A DNA stretch of 64,000 bases from positions 248,001 to 312,000 of the forward strand of contig JAPNUO010000002.1 in the NCBI GenBank assembly GCA_026627065.1, given 5' to 3'. This DNA is from Bacillota bacterium (GTDB lineage: Bacteria > Bacillota > Sulfobacillia > Sulfobacillales > Sulfobacillaceae). The notes below the pieces were generated by a model, which made no database searches, was not told the DNA's origin, and saw nothing but the letters and a program-made list of their open reading frames with translations. Both the position numbers and the translations under genes were made by a program. This document shows, piece after piece, positions 8,795 through 17,664 of this stretch. How positions within the stretch are numbered: the stretch's first letter is position 1; every line of letters starts with the position of its first letter.

Positions 8795-9892
8795 GTGACG
8801 AGGCTGAAGGTCTCTATCGACGCGTTGGTGTTGGGCCCTCAAGCCGCGGGCATTGGGCAGTATATTCGGTCGCTGGTGGAGTCATATCAGACGCTGTTTC
8901 CTGAAGACGACCTCGCCGTGTGGCTGCGCGCGGACGTCGATCTCGGGTGCCGCCAGCGCGTGGAGGTGCCGGCTTTCAAAAGCAGCCGCGATCGGCTTCT
9001 CTTTGAGCAGCTTGTTTTGCCGCGCCGCCTGGCCCGGGGCCCGTACGACGTCGTCCACTTTCCCGATTACCAAGTGCCCATTCTTTATCCGCTGCCCCGG
9101 CTGGTGATGACGGTGCACGACCTCGCCGCCTTTGTGCTGCCAGGCGTGTTTCCGCGCCAGGGCGCGGCTGTCAAGCGTTTTTTGATGAAGCGGTCGGTGC
9201 CGCGAGCGGCTCGCATCATTGTGCCCAGTGCCGCGATCCGCGACGACCTCGTGAATGTGCTGAATGTGCCGCCGGCCAAGGTGCGCGTGGTGCCGCATGG
9301 GGTCAAGCGGCGCGGCACCCCGAAGCCGGGCCGCGCGTATGATCGCCCGTACTTTTTGGCGGTAGGGACGGTCGAGCCGAGGAAAAATTTCGACGGATTG
9401 ATTCGCGCCTACCATCTCTTGAGGGAACGCTGGCGAGACGTGCCGGATTTGCTCATTGTGGGTCAGTTCGGTTGGATGTACCAGGAAACCTTGGCGCTGC
9501 CGGAGAAACTTGGGGTTGCAGAGAAAGTCAAGTTTCTTCAATATGTTTTAGAGGATAGTTTAGCCACCTTGTATCGTGATGCCGTGGCATTGGTGTACCC
9601 GAGTTTTTACGAAGGATTTGGACTGCCGGTGGTGGAAGCCATGCAAGCTGGTATCCCGGTCATTACCGCTGGCTCCGGCGCGCTGGGCGAATTGGGCGGT
9701 GATTTTGTGTGGCGCGTGGATCCTCGCGATGTGGCGTCGATTGCTGACGCGATGCAGGCCGTGTTAGCGGACGACGGCGAAGCGAAGCGCCGGGCGCAAC
9801 AAGCTCGAGCGCTGGCTCGTCAATATACATGGGAGCGTGCGGCGGCGATGACGCGACAAGTGTATCAAGAAGTTGCAGAAGAAGGAGGGTAA
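8795..9892 (+). CDS. GT4 family glycosyltransferase
   Basis: 365 residues, GT-B fold. The nucleotide-sugar half has GTVEPRKNFDGLI near residue 190 and the family motif YPSFYEGFGLPVVEAM near residue 270, containing the EX7E glutamates. The N-terminal half has VVHFPDYQVP. GTG 8795 is six bases after the previous stop with only a weak ribosome-binding site, suggesting translational coupling. It belongs to the mannosyl/rhamnosyl-transferase-like GT4 branch; the exact sugar cannot be read from sequence. Confidence 0.87.
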   Translation: MTRLKVSIDALVLGPQAAGIGQYIRSLVESYQTLFPEDDLAVWLRADVDLGCRQRVEVPAFKSSRDRLLFEQLVLPRRLARGPYDVVHFPDYQVPILYPLPRLVMTVHDLAAFVLPGVFPRQGAAVKRFLMKRSVPRAARIIVPSAAIRDDLVNVLNVPPAKVRVVPHGVKRRGTPKPGRAYDRPYFLAVGTVEPRKNFDGLIRAYHLLRERWRDVPDLLIVGQFGWMYQETLALPEKLGVAEKVKFLQYVLEDSLATLYRDAVALVYPSFYEGFGLPVVEAMQAGIPVITAGSGALGELGGDFVWRVDPRDVASIADAMQAVLADDGEAKRRAQQARALARQYTWERAAAMTRQVYQEVAEEGG

Positions 9893-9895
9893 CCA

Positions 9896-11545
9896 GTGCA
9901 ACATGCAACGAAACGGCAGCATTCTCCCTCGCCCGCGTGGCTGGGCATGCTGTGGCCGTTTGTGATCATGGCGGTGGGCACGGCTCTGGCGTTCGTGTCG
10001 GGCCCGATTGGGGCTCTGGTCATTATCGTCGGTTATGTCTGGCTCGTCGTGCAGTCGCTGCCTCTGGCGCTAGCCGTGTATGTGATTGCCGCACCCTTTC
10101 CCTTTGGCCTCACCTTTCACCACCACCACATCAATTTGTCCGATGCCATGGCGATCATCATGGCCGTGCGGCTGTTGGTGATGTCCACCGACGACGGGCT
10201 GCGTTCGGTCTGGCGCCGGTTTTTGGCCTCGCCGTTTTGGCGGCCGGTGGTATTGCTGTTGGTGTTGTCGATTCTGTCGCTGGCCACCGCGTTGTCTCAC
10301 AGCACCACAATTGTCAAAATCTTGGAGTATATCGAATTTTTTGTGGTCGTGGTGGCGGTGGCGCACGAGGCGGGGCTGCACGAAGAGGACTGGAAGCCCA
10401 TCTTGGGGGCGCTGTTTGGCATTGCCAGCCTCTTGTCCCTGTATGGGCTGTACCAATTTTTGTTTAGCGTCGGGCCCGCGGCGAACGCGATTGACATTCA
10501 CCATGTGCGGGCGGAGGCGGTGTTTGGACAGCCCAATGCGTTTGGGGGCTTTGAGGCCATGGTGTTTCCCCTGATTGCGGCCCTCATGGCGTATGGCCCG
10601 CGCTGGGCGCGGGGCTGGTGGATGTGGGTGGCGGCAGCGCTGAGCGCGTTGGGCGTCATCGACTCCTTTTCCCGGGGGGCATGGGTCGCGGCCGTGGCGA
10701 GTGTGTTGGCTATGGGCATTGCCGCGTGGGCCATTCAAGGGCGCACGCGCATTAACCGGCAGTTTGTGATTCCGGCCATCGCAGTGCCGATTTTGGGGTT
10801 TATTTTTGTCGACCTCTTGGGGAAGACCAATCTGACGGTGCACGTGCACACCTTGGCGGCGGCGAAGCACGCGGTAAAGCCGGGGACCAAGGCGGTGGCG
10901 CATCACGTGGCGAAGACCACCACCCATGTGGTGAAGGGCACCAAAACGGTGGCCAAGCACGTGGCGAAGCCGATTGCCAAAACGTTGGCGCAGCGCAGGA
11001 AGATTGCGCACATCAAGCGCATCCACTATCTCGTGGCCCATCACCGCACGACGACGGAACGGCTCGTGTCGACCGTTACGGCGCTCGTGCACCCGAAAGG
11101 CCATTTTGACACTATGCAGCGCATTTTAATCTGGAAAGAGGCCTTAAAGGCGATCAAGCAGCATCCGATTCTGGGCGTGGGGCTCGGCGGCTTTCACCGG
11201 TATGCCCAATTGCATCCCGAAAAGGGGTTGGTCGGCGCGCCGCCGATGGCGCATAATCTTTACCTGGAATGGGGCGCGGACCTCGGCGTGCTGGGGATTG
11301 TGGCCGGGCTGTGGCTGGAATGGTCGTGGGTGCGCCATGCCATCCAGAGCCTGACCCATCGTGTGCGCCAGCTGACGCCGTTCGAATTTGCGTTGGGGCT
11401 GGGGGCCTTCGGCACCATGGTCTCCTTTATCGTGCACGACTGGGTGGACTTTATGATCGACCACGGCGTCATTGTGCCGCTCCTTTTAGCGATGGCGGCC
11501 GTGTGGTCGCTCCATGATCGGCGCGAGGCGGGCGGCAAGCGGTAA
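9896..11545 (+). CDS. O-antigen ligase/polymerase-like (Wzy/WaaL) membrane protein with Lys/His-rich insert
   Basis: 549 residues with about ten hydrophobic segments. The C-terminal part has the O-antigen ligase family region HPILGVGLGGFHRYAQLHP followed by HNLYLEWGADLG, where the large periplasmic loop lies. It would polymerise or ligate the glycan outside the membrane. The unusual part is residues about 315-400, between two membrane segments: a stretch of Ala, Lys, His, Val and Thr with a short repeating theme (KHVAKP, KAVAHHVAKT, KTVAKHVAKP). Ordinary family members do not need this. GTG 9896 has AGGAGGG six bases upstream. Its stop codon TAA is directly followed by the ATG of the next glycosyltransferase. 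Confidence 0.85.
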   Translation: MQHATKRQHSPSPAWLGMLWPFVIMAVGTALAFVSGPIGALVIIVGYVWLVVQSLPLALAVYVIAAPFPFGLTFHHHHINLSDAMAIIMAVRLLVMSTDDGLRSVWRRFLASPFWRPVVLLLVLSILSLATALSHSTTIVKILEYIEFFVVVVAVAHEAGLHEEDWKPILGALFGIASLLSLYGLYQFLFSVGPAANAIDIHHVRAEAVFGQPNAFGGFEAMVFPLIAALMAYGPRWARGWWMWVAAALSALGVIDSFSRGAWVAAVASVLAMGIAAWAIQGRTRINRQFVIPAIAVPILGFIFVDLLGKTNLTVHVHTLAAAKHAVKPGTKAVAHHVAKTTTHVVKGTKTVAKHVAKPIAKTLAQRRKIAHIKRIHYLVAHHRTTTERLVSTVTALVHPKGHFDTMQRILIWKEALKAIKQHPILGVGLGGFHRYAQLHPEKGLVGAPPMAHNLYLEWGADLGVLGIVAGLWLEWSWVRHAIQSLTHRVRQLTPFEFALGLGAFGTMVSFIVHDWVDFMIDHGVIVPLLLAMAAVWSLHDRREAGGKR

Positions 11546-12637
11546 ATGCGAGTGGCGCTGATTCACGACTGGTTGGTCACCATGGGGGGCGCGGAGCGGG
11601 TGCTCGAGGAAATGGCGAGCCTCTACCCCGACGCCCCTATTTATACGGGGGTGGTCAATCGCGCCCGCCTTTCTCCGTTGTTGCAATCCCGCACAATTAT
11701 TCCCACGTTTGTCCAGTCATTGCCCCGTGCCGTGCGCTGGTATAACCGATACCTTCCCCTGTTGGCCTACGGGATGGAGCAATTTGACCTCTCCGCTTAT
11801 GACCTGGTGATTTCATCGTCCGCTGCCGTTGCCAAAGGCGTGTTGACGCGGGCGGAGACATTGCACGTCTCCTACATCCATACGCCGATGCGCTATGCCT
11901 GGGACCTGTATCATGAATATCGCCAGCGCGAGGCCAAAGGGTTGACGCGGGGCGTCATGGGGCCGGTGTTTCACTACATGCGGTTGTGGGACCGGCTAAG
12001 CGCTGACCGCGCCGACGTGCTGGTGGCCAACTCCCGCGCCGTGCAGGGGCGCATTCGCAAACACTATCGGCGGGACTCCATCGTGATTCATCCGCCGGTG
12101 GCTGTCGATGCGTTCCCGGTTCAGTCCACCCCCGGCCGCTATTACCTCGTGCTGTCGCGACTCGTGGCCTATAAACGCGTTGATTTAGCGGTGGAGGCGT
12201 TTAATCGGCTAAAGCTTCCCTTAATCGTGGCGGGAGACGGCCCGGAGCGGCCTAAGCTCCAGCGTCAGGCCGGTCCCACCATACAGTTTGTCGGACGGGT
12301 GGATGACCAGGAGCGTGTGCGGCTCATGGGCGAGGCGAAGGCGCTTATCTTTCCCGGAGAAGAAGACTTTGGCATTACCCCGGTTGAGATGCTGGCGTGC
12401 GGCAGGCCCGTCATTGCCTATGGCCGGGGCGGCATCTTAGACACCATTACCCATGGAGAGACCGGGTGGCTCTTTCAGGAGCAGAGCGCGGACGCGCTGG
12501 TGGAAGCCGTCTTAGCCGCCGACGCCGTATCCTGGGCGCCGGACCAATTGCGCCGGCGGGCGGAGCAATTTCGTCCCGAGCTCTTTCGCGAGCGGTTTCG
12601 CGCAACAGTACTCGCCGCGTGGAATGATTTAAGATAG
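11546..12637 (+). CDS. GT4 family glycosyltransferase (WbaZ/mannosyltransferase-like)
   Basis: 363 residues. Begins MRVALIHDWLVTMGGAERVL, typical of the WbaZ-like GT4 subgroup, with SYIHTPMRYAWDLY in the acceptor domain. The donor half has LSRLVAYKRVDLAVEAF and FPGEEDFGITPVEMLACG carrying the EX7E pair. Starts immediately after the stop of the ligase-like gene (TAAATG), so it is translationally coupled. Probably a mannosyl- or related transferase acting on the lipid-linked repeat unit; specificity is inference. Confidence 0.87.
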   Translation: MRVALIHDWLVTMGGAERVLEEMASLYPDAPIYTGVVNRARLSPLLQSRTIIPTFVQSLPRAVRWYNRYLPLLAYGMEQFDLSAYDLVISSSAAVAKGVLTRAETLHVSYIHTPMRYAWDLYHEYRQREAKGLTRGVMGPVFHYMRLWDRLSADRADVLVANSRAVQGRIRKHYRRDSIVIHPPVAVDAFPVQSTPGRYYLVLSRLVAYKRVDLAVEAFNRLKLPLIVAGDGPERPKLQRQAGPTIQFVGRVDDQERVRLMGEAKALIFPGEEDFGITPVEMLACGRPVIAYGRGGILDTITHGETGWLFQEQSADALVEAVLAADAVSWAPDQLRRRAEQFRPELFRERFRATVLAAWNDLR

Positions 12638-12678
12638 AATAGGCGCATGATGCAGGGCAGGGGGGCTTAGGGCGTCGG

Positions 12679-13788
12679 ATGAATATAGCGATCGACGTCT
12701 CCACCACAGCCGGCTTTCGCACCGGGACGGAGGAATACATTGAGGGACTGGTCTTTGGCCTCCACCGGGCAGGCGTGGGCGTGGTGGGTGTAGGGCGCGA
12801 AACCCAAGCGTTGGTGCCTGACAAACCCCGGCTAGGACTTCCGGTTCGACCTTCGCCGTCTGTGTGGCGCAAATGGTGGTGGGAATATGTTGCCATCCGG
12901 CGCGTGCCCCGGGACGTCGACGTGTTGCATATTCCCTTTTTGGCGCATCCTCAGGCGCGGCTGGCGATTCCCACAGTGGTCACGGTCCACGACCTCATTC
13001 CCTTCCGCCTGGCCTCGTATCGCAAGAATCTCAAAGAACGGCAGTATTTTTCCCACATTGAGCGAGCGCTGCCCTTTGCCGATCGATTGGTGGCCATTTC
13101 AGAAGCGACCCGCCAGGATGCGCTAGAGCTGTTTCCCGCGCTGGCGGGAAAGCTCTCAGTGATTCCTAACGGCGTGCATCCGGATTTTTTTGCCGATGTG
13201 GACGGCGAGCGCATCAGTCAGGTGCTGCGCCGCTACGGCTTGCGTCAGCGGCCGCGCCTCTTATACGTGGGAGGATACGACGAGCGAAAGAATGTCCCGT
13301 TGCTTTTGCGGGCTATTGCCGACGTCTTTCGGCGGCGGCGCGACGGGGAGCTTGTGCTCGTCGGCGCTCAGGACAATTTGGTCATTCGGCGCTTAGTGGC
13401 GGAACTGGGGCTGGACGCCCGCGTCGCCGTGACGCCCTTTATTTCCCGGGCCGAGCTGGTTGCGTTGTACAACAGTGCCGACCTCTTCGTCTATCCTTCC
13501 CGTTATGAAGGCTTTGGCATGCCGCCGGCTCAGGCCCTGGTAGCGGGGGTGCCGGTCATTGCCAGCGACATTCCGGCGCTCAGGGAAGTGGTGGGCGACT
13601 ACGGGGTGCTGGTGGCCCCGGAGGCGCAAGACGCGTGGACGGAAGCGATTCAGCGGTCGATGGATACCCCCGCCACCTTGCACAAAATGGTGGTGGAAGG
13701 ACAGCTGTATGCGGAGCGATTCTCCTGGGAGCGCGTGGCGACCGCGTATGTGGGAGTGTATCGCTTGGCCATTGAAGGGAGGCAGTGA
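12679..13788 (+). CDS. GT4 family glycosyltransferase
   Basis: 369 residues. Starts MNIAIDVSTTAGFRTGTEEY with VLHIPFLAHP in the N-terminal half; the donor-binding half has YVGGYDERKNVPLLLRA and YPSRYEGFGMPPAQALVAG. It is the third GT4 enzyme of the operon and is most similar in layout to the one at 8795. A 41-base spacer with no terminator separates it from the preceding gene. Cytoplasmic or membrane-associated glycan assembly enzyme of unknown sugar specificity. Confidence 0.87.
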   Translation: MNIAIDVSTTAGFRTGTEEYIEGLVFGLHRAGVGVVGVGRETQALVPDKPRLGLPVRPSPSVWRKWWWEYVAIRRVPRDVDVLHIPFLAHPQARLAIPTVVTVHDLIPFRLASYRKNLKERQYFSHIERALPFADRLVAISEATRQDALELFPALAGKLSVIPNGVHPDFFADVDGERISQVLRRYGLRQRPRLLYVGGYDERKNVPLLLRAIADVFRRRRDGELVLVGAQDNLVIRRLVAELGLDARVAVTPFISRAELVALYNSADLFVYPSRYEGFGMPPAQALVAGVPVIASDIPALREVVGDYGVLVAPEAQDAWTEAIQRSMDTPATLHKMVVEGQLYAERFSWERVATAYVGVYRLAIEGRQ

Positions 13789-13795
13789 GGGGATC

Positions 13796-14725
13796 GTGCG
13801 CGTGCTGGTGACGGGAGGCGCCGGGTTTATTGGTTCACACGTGGTGGAGGCGCTTTTGGCTCTCGGCCACGACGTGGTAGTGCTCGACGATTTGTCTCAC
13901 GGGACGCGAGAACTGGTGCCGCCCTCGCTCCCGTTTATTCAGGCGGATGTCGTCGACTGGACCCGTTGGATCCGAGACATCGGGCCGGTCGATGTGGTGA
14001 TTCATCTTGCCGCCCAAGTCAGCGTTGTTGCCGCGGAGGGGGATCCGATGAGCGATGTGCGCACCAACGTGGAAGGGACGGTGAGCGTTCTGCAGGCGGC
14101 GCGGGCGCTTGGCGCCAGGGAGGTGCGCTTTGCCTCCTCGGCCGCTGTGTACGGTGATAACCCGCGGGTTCCGCTAGCCGAGGACGATACTTGCGCGCCC
14201 TTGTCCTATTACGGCCTGGACAAATGGGTGGGGGAACAGTATGTGCAGTTCGAAGCGCGACGCGGTGGTCCGCAGGGGGTCATCCTCCGTTTGGCCAATG
14301 TCTATGGCCCGCGCCAACGGACGGCCGGCGAGGGCGGCGTGGTGGCGGCCTTTGCTGAGGCGCTGGCTCGCGGAGAGAGCCCGGTGATTCACGGCGACGG
14401 CCATCAAAGCCGGGACTTTGTGGCCGTCTGGGATGTCGCCCGGGCGTTTACGCACCGCCTGGGCGATCCCGAAGCCCAAGGCGTGTACAACATCGGCACG
14501 GAAACAGCCACCACCATTCACGAGTTGTGGCGCTTGATGGCGCGGGTGGCGGGGGCCGACAGCGATGATGTGCGCTACGGGCCCGCCCGGCCCGGCGACA
14601 TCCGTCACAGCCGCCTGCAGATTGCGCGCGCACGGCAGTGGGGGTTTGAGCCAAGGGTGCCGCTCGAGGAAGGGCTTCTCAAGACGTACCAGGATTTTGT
14701 CCGCCGTGTCAGGGCGTCGTCGTGA
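13796..14725 (+). CDS. NAD-dependent epimerase/dehydratase (GalE-like extended SDR)
   Basis: 309 residues. Rossmann motif VTGGAGFIGSHVVEAL at the N-terminus, HLAAQVSV, the catalytic serine in FASSAAVYGD and the YxxxK pair in SYYGLDKW. The C-terminal sugar-binding part has RDFVAVWDVARAF. It interconverts or dehydrates a nucleotide sugar (UDP-glucose 4-epimerase-type most likely) to feed the glycosyltransferases upstream. An open frame runs back into the previous gene, but the Rossmann start fixes GTG 13796; GTG 13802 is an alternative with better spacing from AGGGG. Last gene of this operon segment, converging on a small membrane protein. Confidence 0.86.
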   Translation: MRVLVTGGAGFIGSHVVEALLALGHDVVVLDDLSHGTRELVPPSLPFIQADVVDWTRWIRDIGPVDVVIHLAAQVSVVAAEGDPMSDVRTNVEGTVSVLQAARALGAREVRFASSAAVYGDNPRVPLAEDDTCAPLSYYGLDKWVGEQYVQFEARRGGPQGVILRLANVYGPRQRTAGEGGVVAAFAEALARGESPVIHGDGHQSRDFVAVWDVARAFTHRLGDPEAQGVYNIGTETATTIHELWRLMARVAGADSDDVRYGPARPGDIRHSRLQIARARQWGFEPRVPLEEGLLKTYQDFVRRVRASS

Positions 14726-14744
14726 TGCGGCCTGAAGCCTGGCG

Positions 14745-15179
14745 TCAGGATTGTTTGGGATCTTTGAGCGTGGATCCGCCAATGGACGCGAGGATGAGAC
14801 TCAAGAGACCGAACGTAATCATGGCGGTCATAATGGAGGCGAGATGGCCGGAGGGCGAGTTGGCCCACGCCAGAAGTTTAAGGCGCAGGAGCCGCCGCCC
14901 CGGCACGTCGATGTCCCGCAACGTTTCCCGGATCAGGAGCGATCCCAAGCTCGCGATGATGCCGAAGAGCGCGCCCATGGCAGCGCCGAACCACCCGGGC
15001 CTCAGGGCGTGCCGCCGGGCCGACCGACCGCCGAAATACGCCAGCACCAGCACCAATAAATAAATGATGACAGCGATGGGTGTGGAAATGGCGTCGTGCC
15101 GCAACCACACCAAGTTGAGGAAGGCGAGAATCCCTAAAACCGCCGTGAGCGCCAGATACGGCACAGGTATGCGGCCCAT
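14745..15179 (-). CDS. Small four-helix membrane protein of unknown function
   Basis: 144 residues, with hydrophobic stretches near residues 5-25, 35-50, 64-84 and 112-132 separated by short basic loops (GGRSARRHALRPG). I do not recognise a family. Codon use is consistent with a real gene and ATG 15179 is preceded by a GGGGAG-like site with short spacing. It converges on the epimerase with only 19 bases between stop codons and is not obviously part of the exopolysaccharide operon. Confidence 0.6.
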   Translation of the reverse strand: MGRIPVPYLALTAVLGILAFLNLVWLRHDAISTPIAVIIYLLVLVLAYFGGRSARRHALRPGWFGAAMGALFGIIASLGSLLIRETLRDIDVPGRRLLRLKLLAWANSPSGHLASIMTAMITFGLLSLILASIGGSTLKDPKQS

Positions 15180-15394
15180 CGACTCCCCATCCCTTCTGAC
15201 GTTGATCGGGTCTTCGTCCAGCTTCTCAAATTCTCGTTGTTTACAGTGTTTTCAGCCTATATTATAACGGGTTTTAGAGAATGCGTGCAGACCTAAGAAT
15301 CTTGTCCGGCCCCAGCTCAGGCGAAAGTTGCCCGTGGGGCGCGAAGGCGTCGCCGCCGAGCCTGTTGGCGGCCGCAAAGCGACCACGTGCCCTG

Positions 15395-15954
15395 CTCCAT
15401 TTTGATTGCCACGACGCCGAGGCGGCGATAATCCAGGAACCTTTGGCCGTTCCGGAACAGGCGGGGCCGGTCTGGGAAAAGGAGCGGTTTTGGTCCTCCT
15501 CGGGCACGGGAATCCCTTAAGCCGGTGCCGAAGGCCGCGTTCATCGGCGAGGGGTGGCGGCCGATCAAATCTGGCGGCAAACGCCGAGTTCAGGCCCTGG
15601 CGCGCCAACAGCGCGGAAAAATCCGCGAGGGAGGGACAATACCCCGGCGGCGCGGAGCGGGGAAGGCGCCTGAAGCGCGGTGTGAATGGGAGCCATCACA
15701 GTGTGAAGCTTCAGGCCGCGTGAATCCGCTCATCAACCCCCCTGGCAGGAACAGTCATCCAATGCAAGGTGGCATTCGAAAACGCGGCGTCAAAGGCCTC
15801 CTTCGTGCCAAAGGTGTGCGCATCGGCCTGAAGTCACCGAATTTCCGGAGAGTTCCGGCGCGCTCGCGCTGAGATCCAAGATGCGTTCGCCCATCTGCGG
15901 ATTTCAGAGCGCGACCAGGGTCTCGTCAAATTTCGAATCCCACGCCTGACCCAT
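15395..15954 (-). pseudogene. Decayed class I SAM-dependent methyltransferase
   Basis: No single frame is open, but successive minus-strand frames spell a recognisable methyltransferase in the right order. First comes AWDSKFDETLVAL after an AGGAG-ATG start at 15954, then FDAAFSNATLHWM (about 15754-15790), then FSALLARQG and AARFDRPPPLADE (about 15540-15620), and finally FLDYRRLGVVAIKM (about 15400-15440). These correspond to the start, motif IV, the late FDRPTPL-type motif and the C-terminal DYRRLRVVAVK-type motif of trans-aconitate-methyltransferase-like proteins. The glycine-rich SAM motif I is missing, and the total length (about 560 bases) is shorter than the usual 750. Several frameshifts and at least one deletion are required. 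Confidence 0.7.
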
Positions 15955-16161
15955 TCTCCTTATCCGCAATCTCAGGATCTCCCGCTGAATTCGGCGTGAA
16001 TGATTGATAAAACGTGATAAAATTTTTGAGGTGCAATAAATCGCTGCACCCAAGGCGCGTTCGGTGCTATTATCGGCTTTGACGGAATGTTTATGCCAGA
16101 ATCGGGCCATGATCGCAGACACATTGGAATGGCCCATGGAAACAATGGAAGCTTTCTTACA
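15955..16161. other. Intergenic spacer before the priming transferase
   Basis: An AT-rich stretch, lower in GC than its surroundings, with no supported gene. It would contain the original promoter of the decayed methyltransferase in one direction; the plus-direction promoter of the priming transferase lies just beyond it. Confidence 0.5.
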
Positions 16162-16191
16162 CTGACGGCCAAGGTTCGTGCCGTTTATAAT
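16162..16191 (+). promoter_or_regulatory. Candidate housekeeping promoter for the priming transferase
   Basis: CTGACG at 16162-16167 and a perfect TATAAT at 16186-16191 separated by 18 bases, 37 bases before the ATG at 16229. The -35 matches four of six consensus positions. Confidence 0.55.
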
Positions 16192-16228
16192 AAGGTTTGC
16201 AGGGATGTTGCGGGGGGTTTAACGTGCG

Positions 16229-17632
16229 ATGTTGAGAGGGCGCACCAATCGGTGGGATGAATTAGCAGTATTCGTGGATACGGCAGCCGCTTACGCGGCG
16301 TACCTTTTTGTCGTTCACGCGTATCTAGCCTGGTTTAATCCCCAGGTAGCCACGGTGCGCTTGGTCTCCGACTATTTCTCGTTTTCCGTGCTTGTGTTGG
16401 CGGTCTCTTGGCTAGCCTTGAAGCTCAACTTCCGCGGCTACTCGAGACGGTGGAATCAGTTGCCCGCGGAAATGGGCATGCTGGCTTTGTCGAGTGTGGA
16501 AATCGGAATAGCCATGGCGCTTCTCATTTTCGTGTTAAAGGCGACGTGGTTTTCGCGGGCCATTTTTCTCTTGTTTCCCTTGACGGCGCTGCTATTTCAG
16601 ACCGCAGTGCACTCAGTCATTAAGCTGTCGTTGGGTCGTTTTCGCTTGAGCGGCCGTGACCAGCGGCGCCTGGTCGTGGTCGGTTATCCGCGCCGCGTCA
16701 AGATTTTTAGCGAGACAGTCGCCAACGTGCCGGAGGCTGGCATGCAAGTGGTCGACGAGTTGCCGGTGGCGTTGGGCGAAAGCGAGGCGGCCCACAAGGC
16801 GGTTGAGCGTTTGCATCAGCTCTTTACTTCCACCGTCGTGGATACCTTGGTCATTGCCATGCCGGTCGCGGAGGATCTTCTCATGCCGGCCATCCGGATG
16901 GCGCGCCAGCAAGGCAAAGAAGTGCGCCTAGTGCTGGATGAAATGGGCGCCCTCGCGCATCGCTCCCGCCTGTACGACTTTTACGGGAACTCGGTGCTGG
17001 TCGTTGAGTCTTCCCGGGCCCACGATACCACCCGCTCCATCATGAAGCGTGCGCTCGACATTATTGTGGCCACCCTCGGCGTCATTATTACCGCCCCTAT
17101 CATGCTGGCCGTCATGGCGGCGATCAAAATTGACGATCCCCAAGGATCGGTTTTCTTTGTCCAGGAGCGGGTGGGGCTAAACGGGAGGCACTTTCCCTGC
17201 TACAAGTTTCGCACCATGGTGCCGAATGCCGAAGCCCTGAAAAGCCAGCTGCAACATCTCAACGTGATGTCCGGCCCCGTGTTTAAGATTCCCAACGATC
17301 CTCGGGTGACCCGGGTGGGCAAGTTTTTGCGCAAAACCAGTTTGGACGAGCTACCCCAGCTCTTCAATGTGCTAGCTGGGCATATGAGTATTGTCGGTCC
17401 GCGCCCGGCCTTGCCGAGCGAAGTGGAGCTGTACGGCCCCGACTACCGAAAGCGCTTGTCTGTGAAGCCAGGAATTACCTGCCTGTGGCAGATCTCGGGA
17501 CGGAACGATATCGATTTCCAAGACTGGATGCGTCTGGACATGGAGTACATTGATCACTGGTCGTTGTTCCTGGATCTCAAAATCATCCTCAAGACCATTC
17601 CCGCCGTCCTTCAGCAGCGCGGTGCCCATTAG
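16229..17632 (+). CDS. Polyprenyl-phosphate sugar-1-phosphate transferase (exopolysaccharide priming enzyme)
   Basis: 467 residues. Four to five N-terminal membrane helices, then a CoA-binding-like middle region and the conserved bacterial sugar transferase domain from about residue 270. Visible motifs: KRALDIIVATLGV, YKFRTMVPNAE, KFLRKTSLDELPQLFNVL, MSIVGPRPALPSE and KPGITCLWQISGR. It transfers a hexose-1-phosphate from a nucleotide sugar to undecaprenyl phosphate at the inner membrane, starting the glycan assembled by the upstream glycosyltransferases. Full family length (WcaJ/CpsE type). It starts its own transcript after the decayed region, followed closely by two small genes. Confidence 0.92.
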   Translation: MLRGRTNRWDELAVFVDTAAAYAAYLFVVHAYLAWFNPQVATVRLVSDYFSFSVLVLAVSWLALKLNFRGYSRRWNQLPAEMGMLALSSVEIGIAMALLIFVLKATWFSRAIFLLFPLTALLFQTAVHSVIKLSLGRFRLSGRDQRRLVVVGYPRRVKIFSETVANVPEAGMQVVDELPVALGESEAAHKAVERLHQLFTSTVVDTLVIAMPVAEDLLMPAIRMARQQGKEVRLVLDEMGALAHRSRLYDFYGNSVLVVESSRAHDTTRSIMKRALDIIVATLGVIITAPIMLAVMAAIKIDDPQGSVFFVQERVGLNGRHFPCYKFRTMVPNAEALKSQLQHLNVMSGPVFKIPNDPRVTRVGKFLRKTSLDELPQLFNVLAGHMSIVGPRPALPSEVELYGPDYRKRLSVKPGITCLWQISGRNDIDFQDWMRLDMEYIDHWSLFLDLKIILKTIPAVLQQRGAH

Positions 17633-17664
17633 GGCAGCGGTGGGAACCGGAGGAGGGATCCCCG

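Noticed and set aside
10070..11104. Minus-strand frame of 344 codons opposite the Wzy/WaaL-like gene
   Set aside because: Antisense of a membrane protein; composition (His, Arg, Gln-rich) is unlike a real protein and there is no ribosome-binding site.
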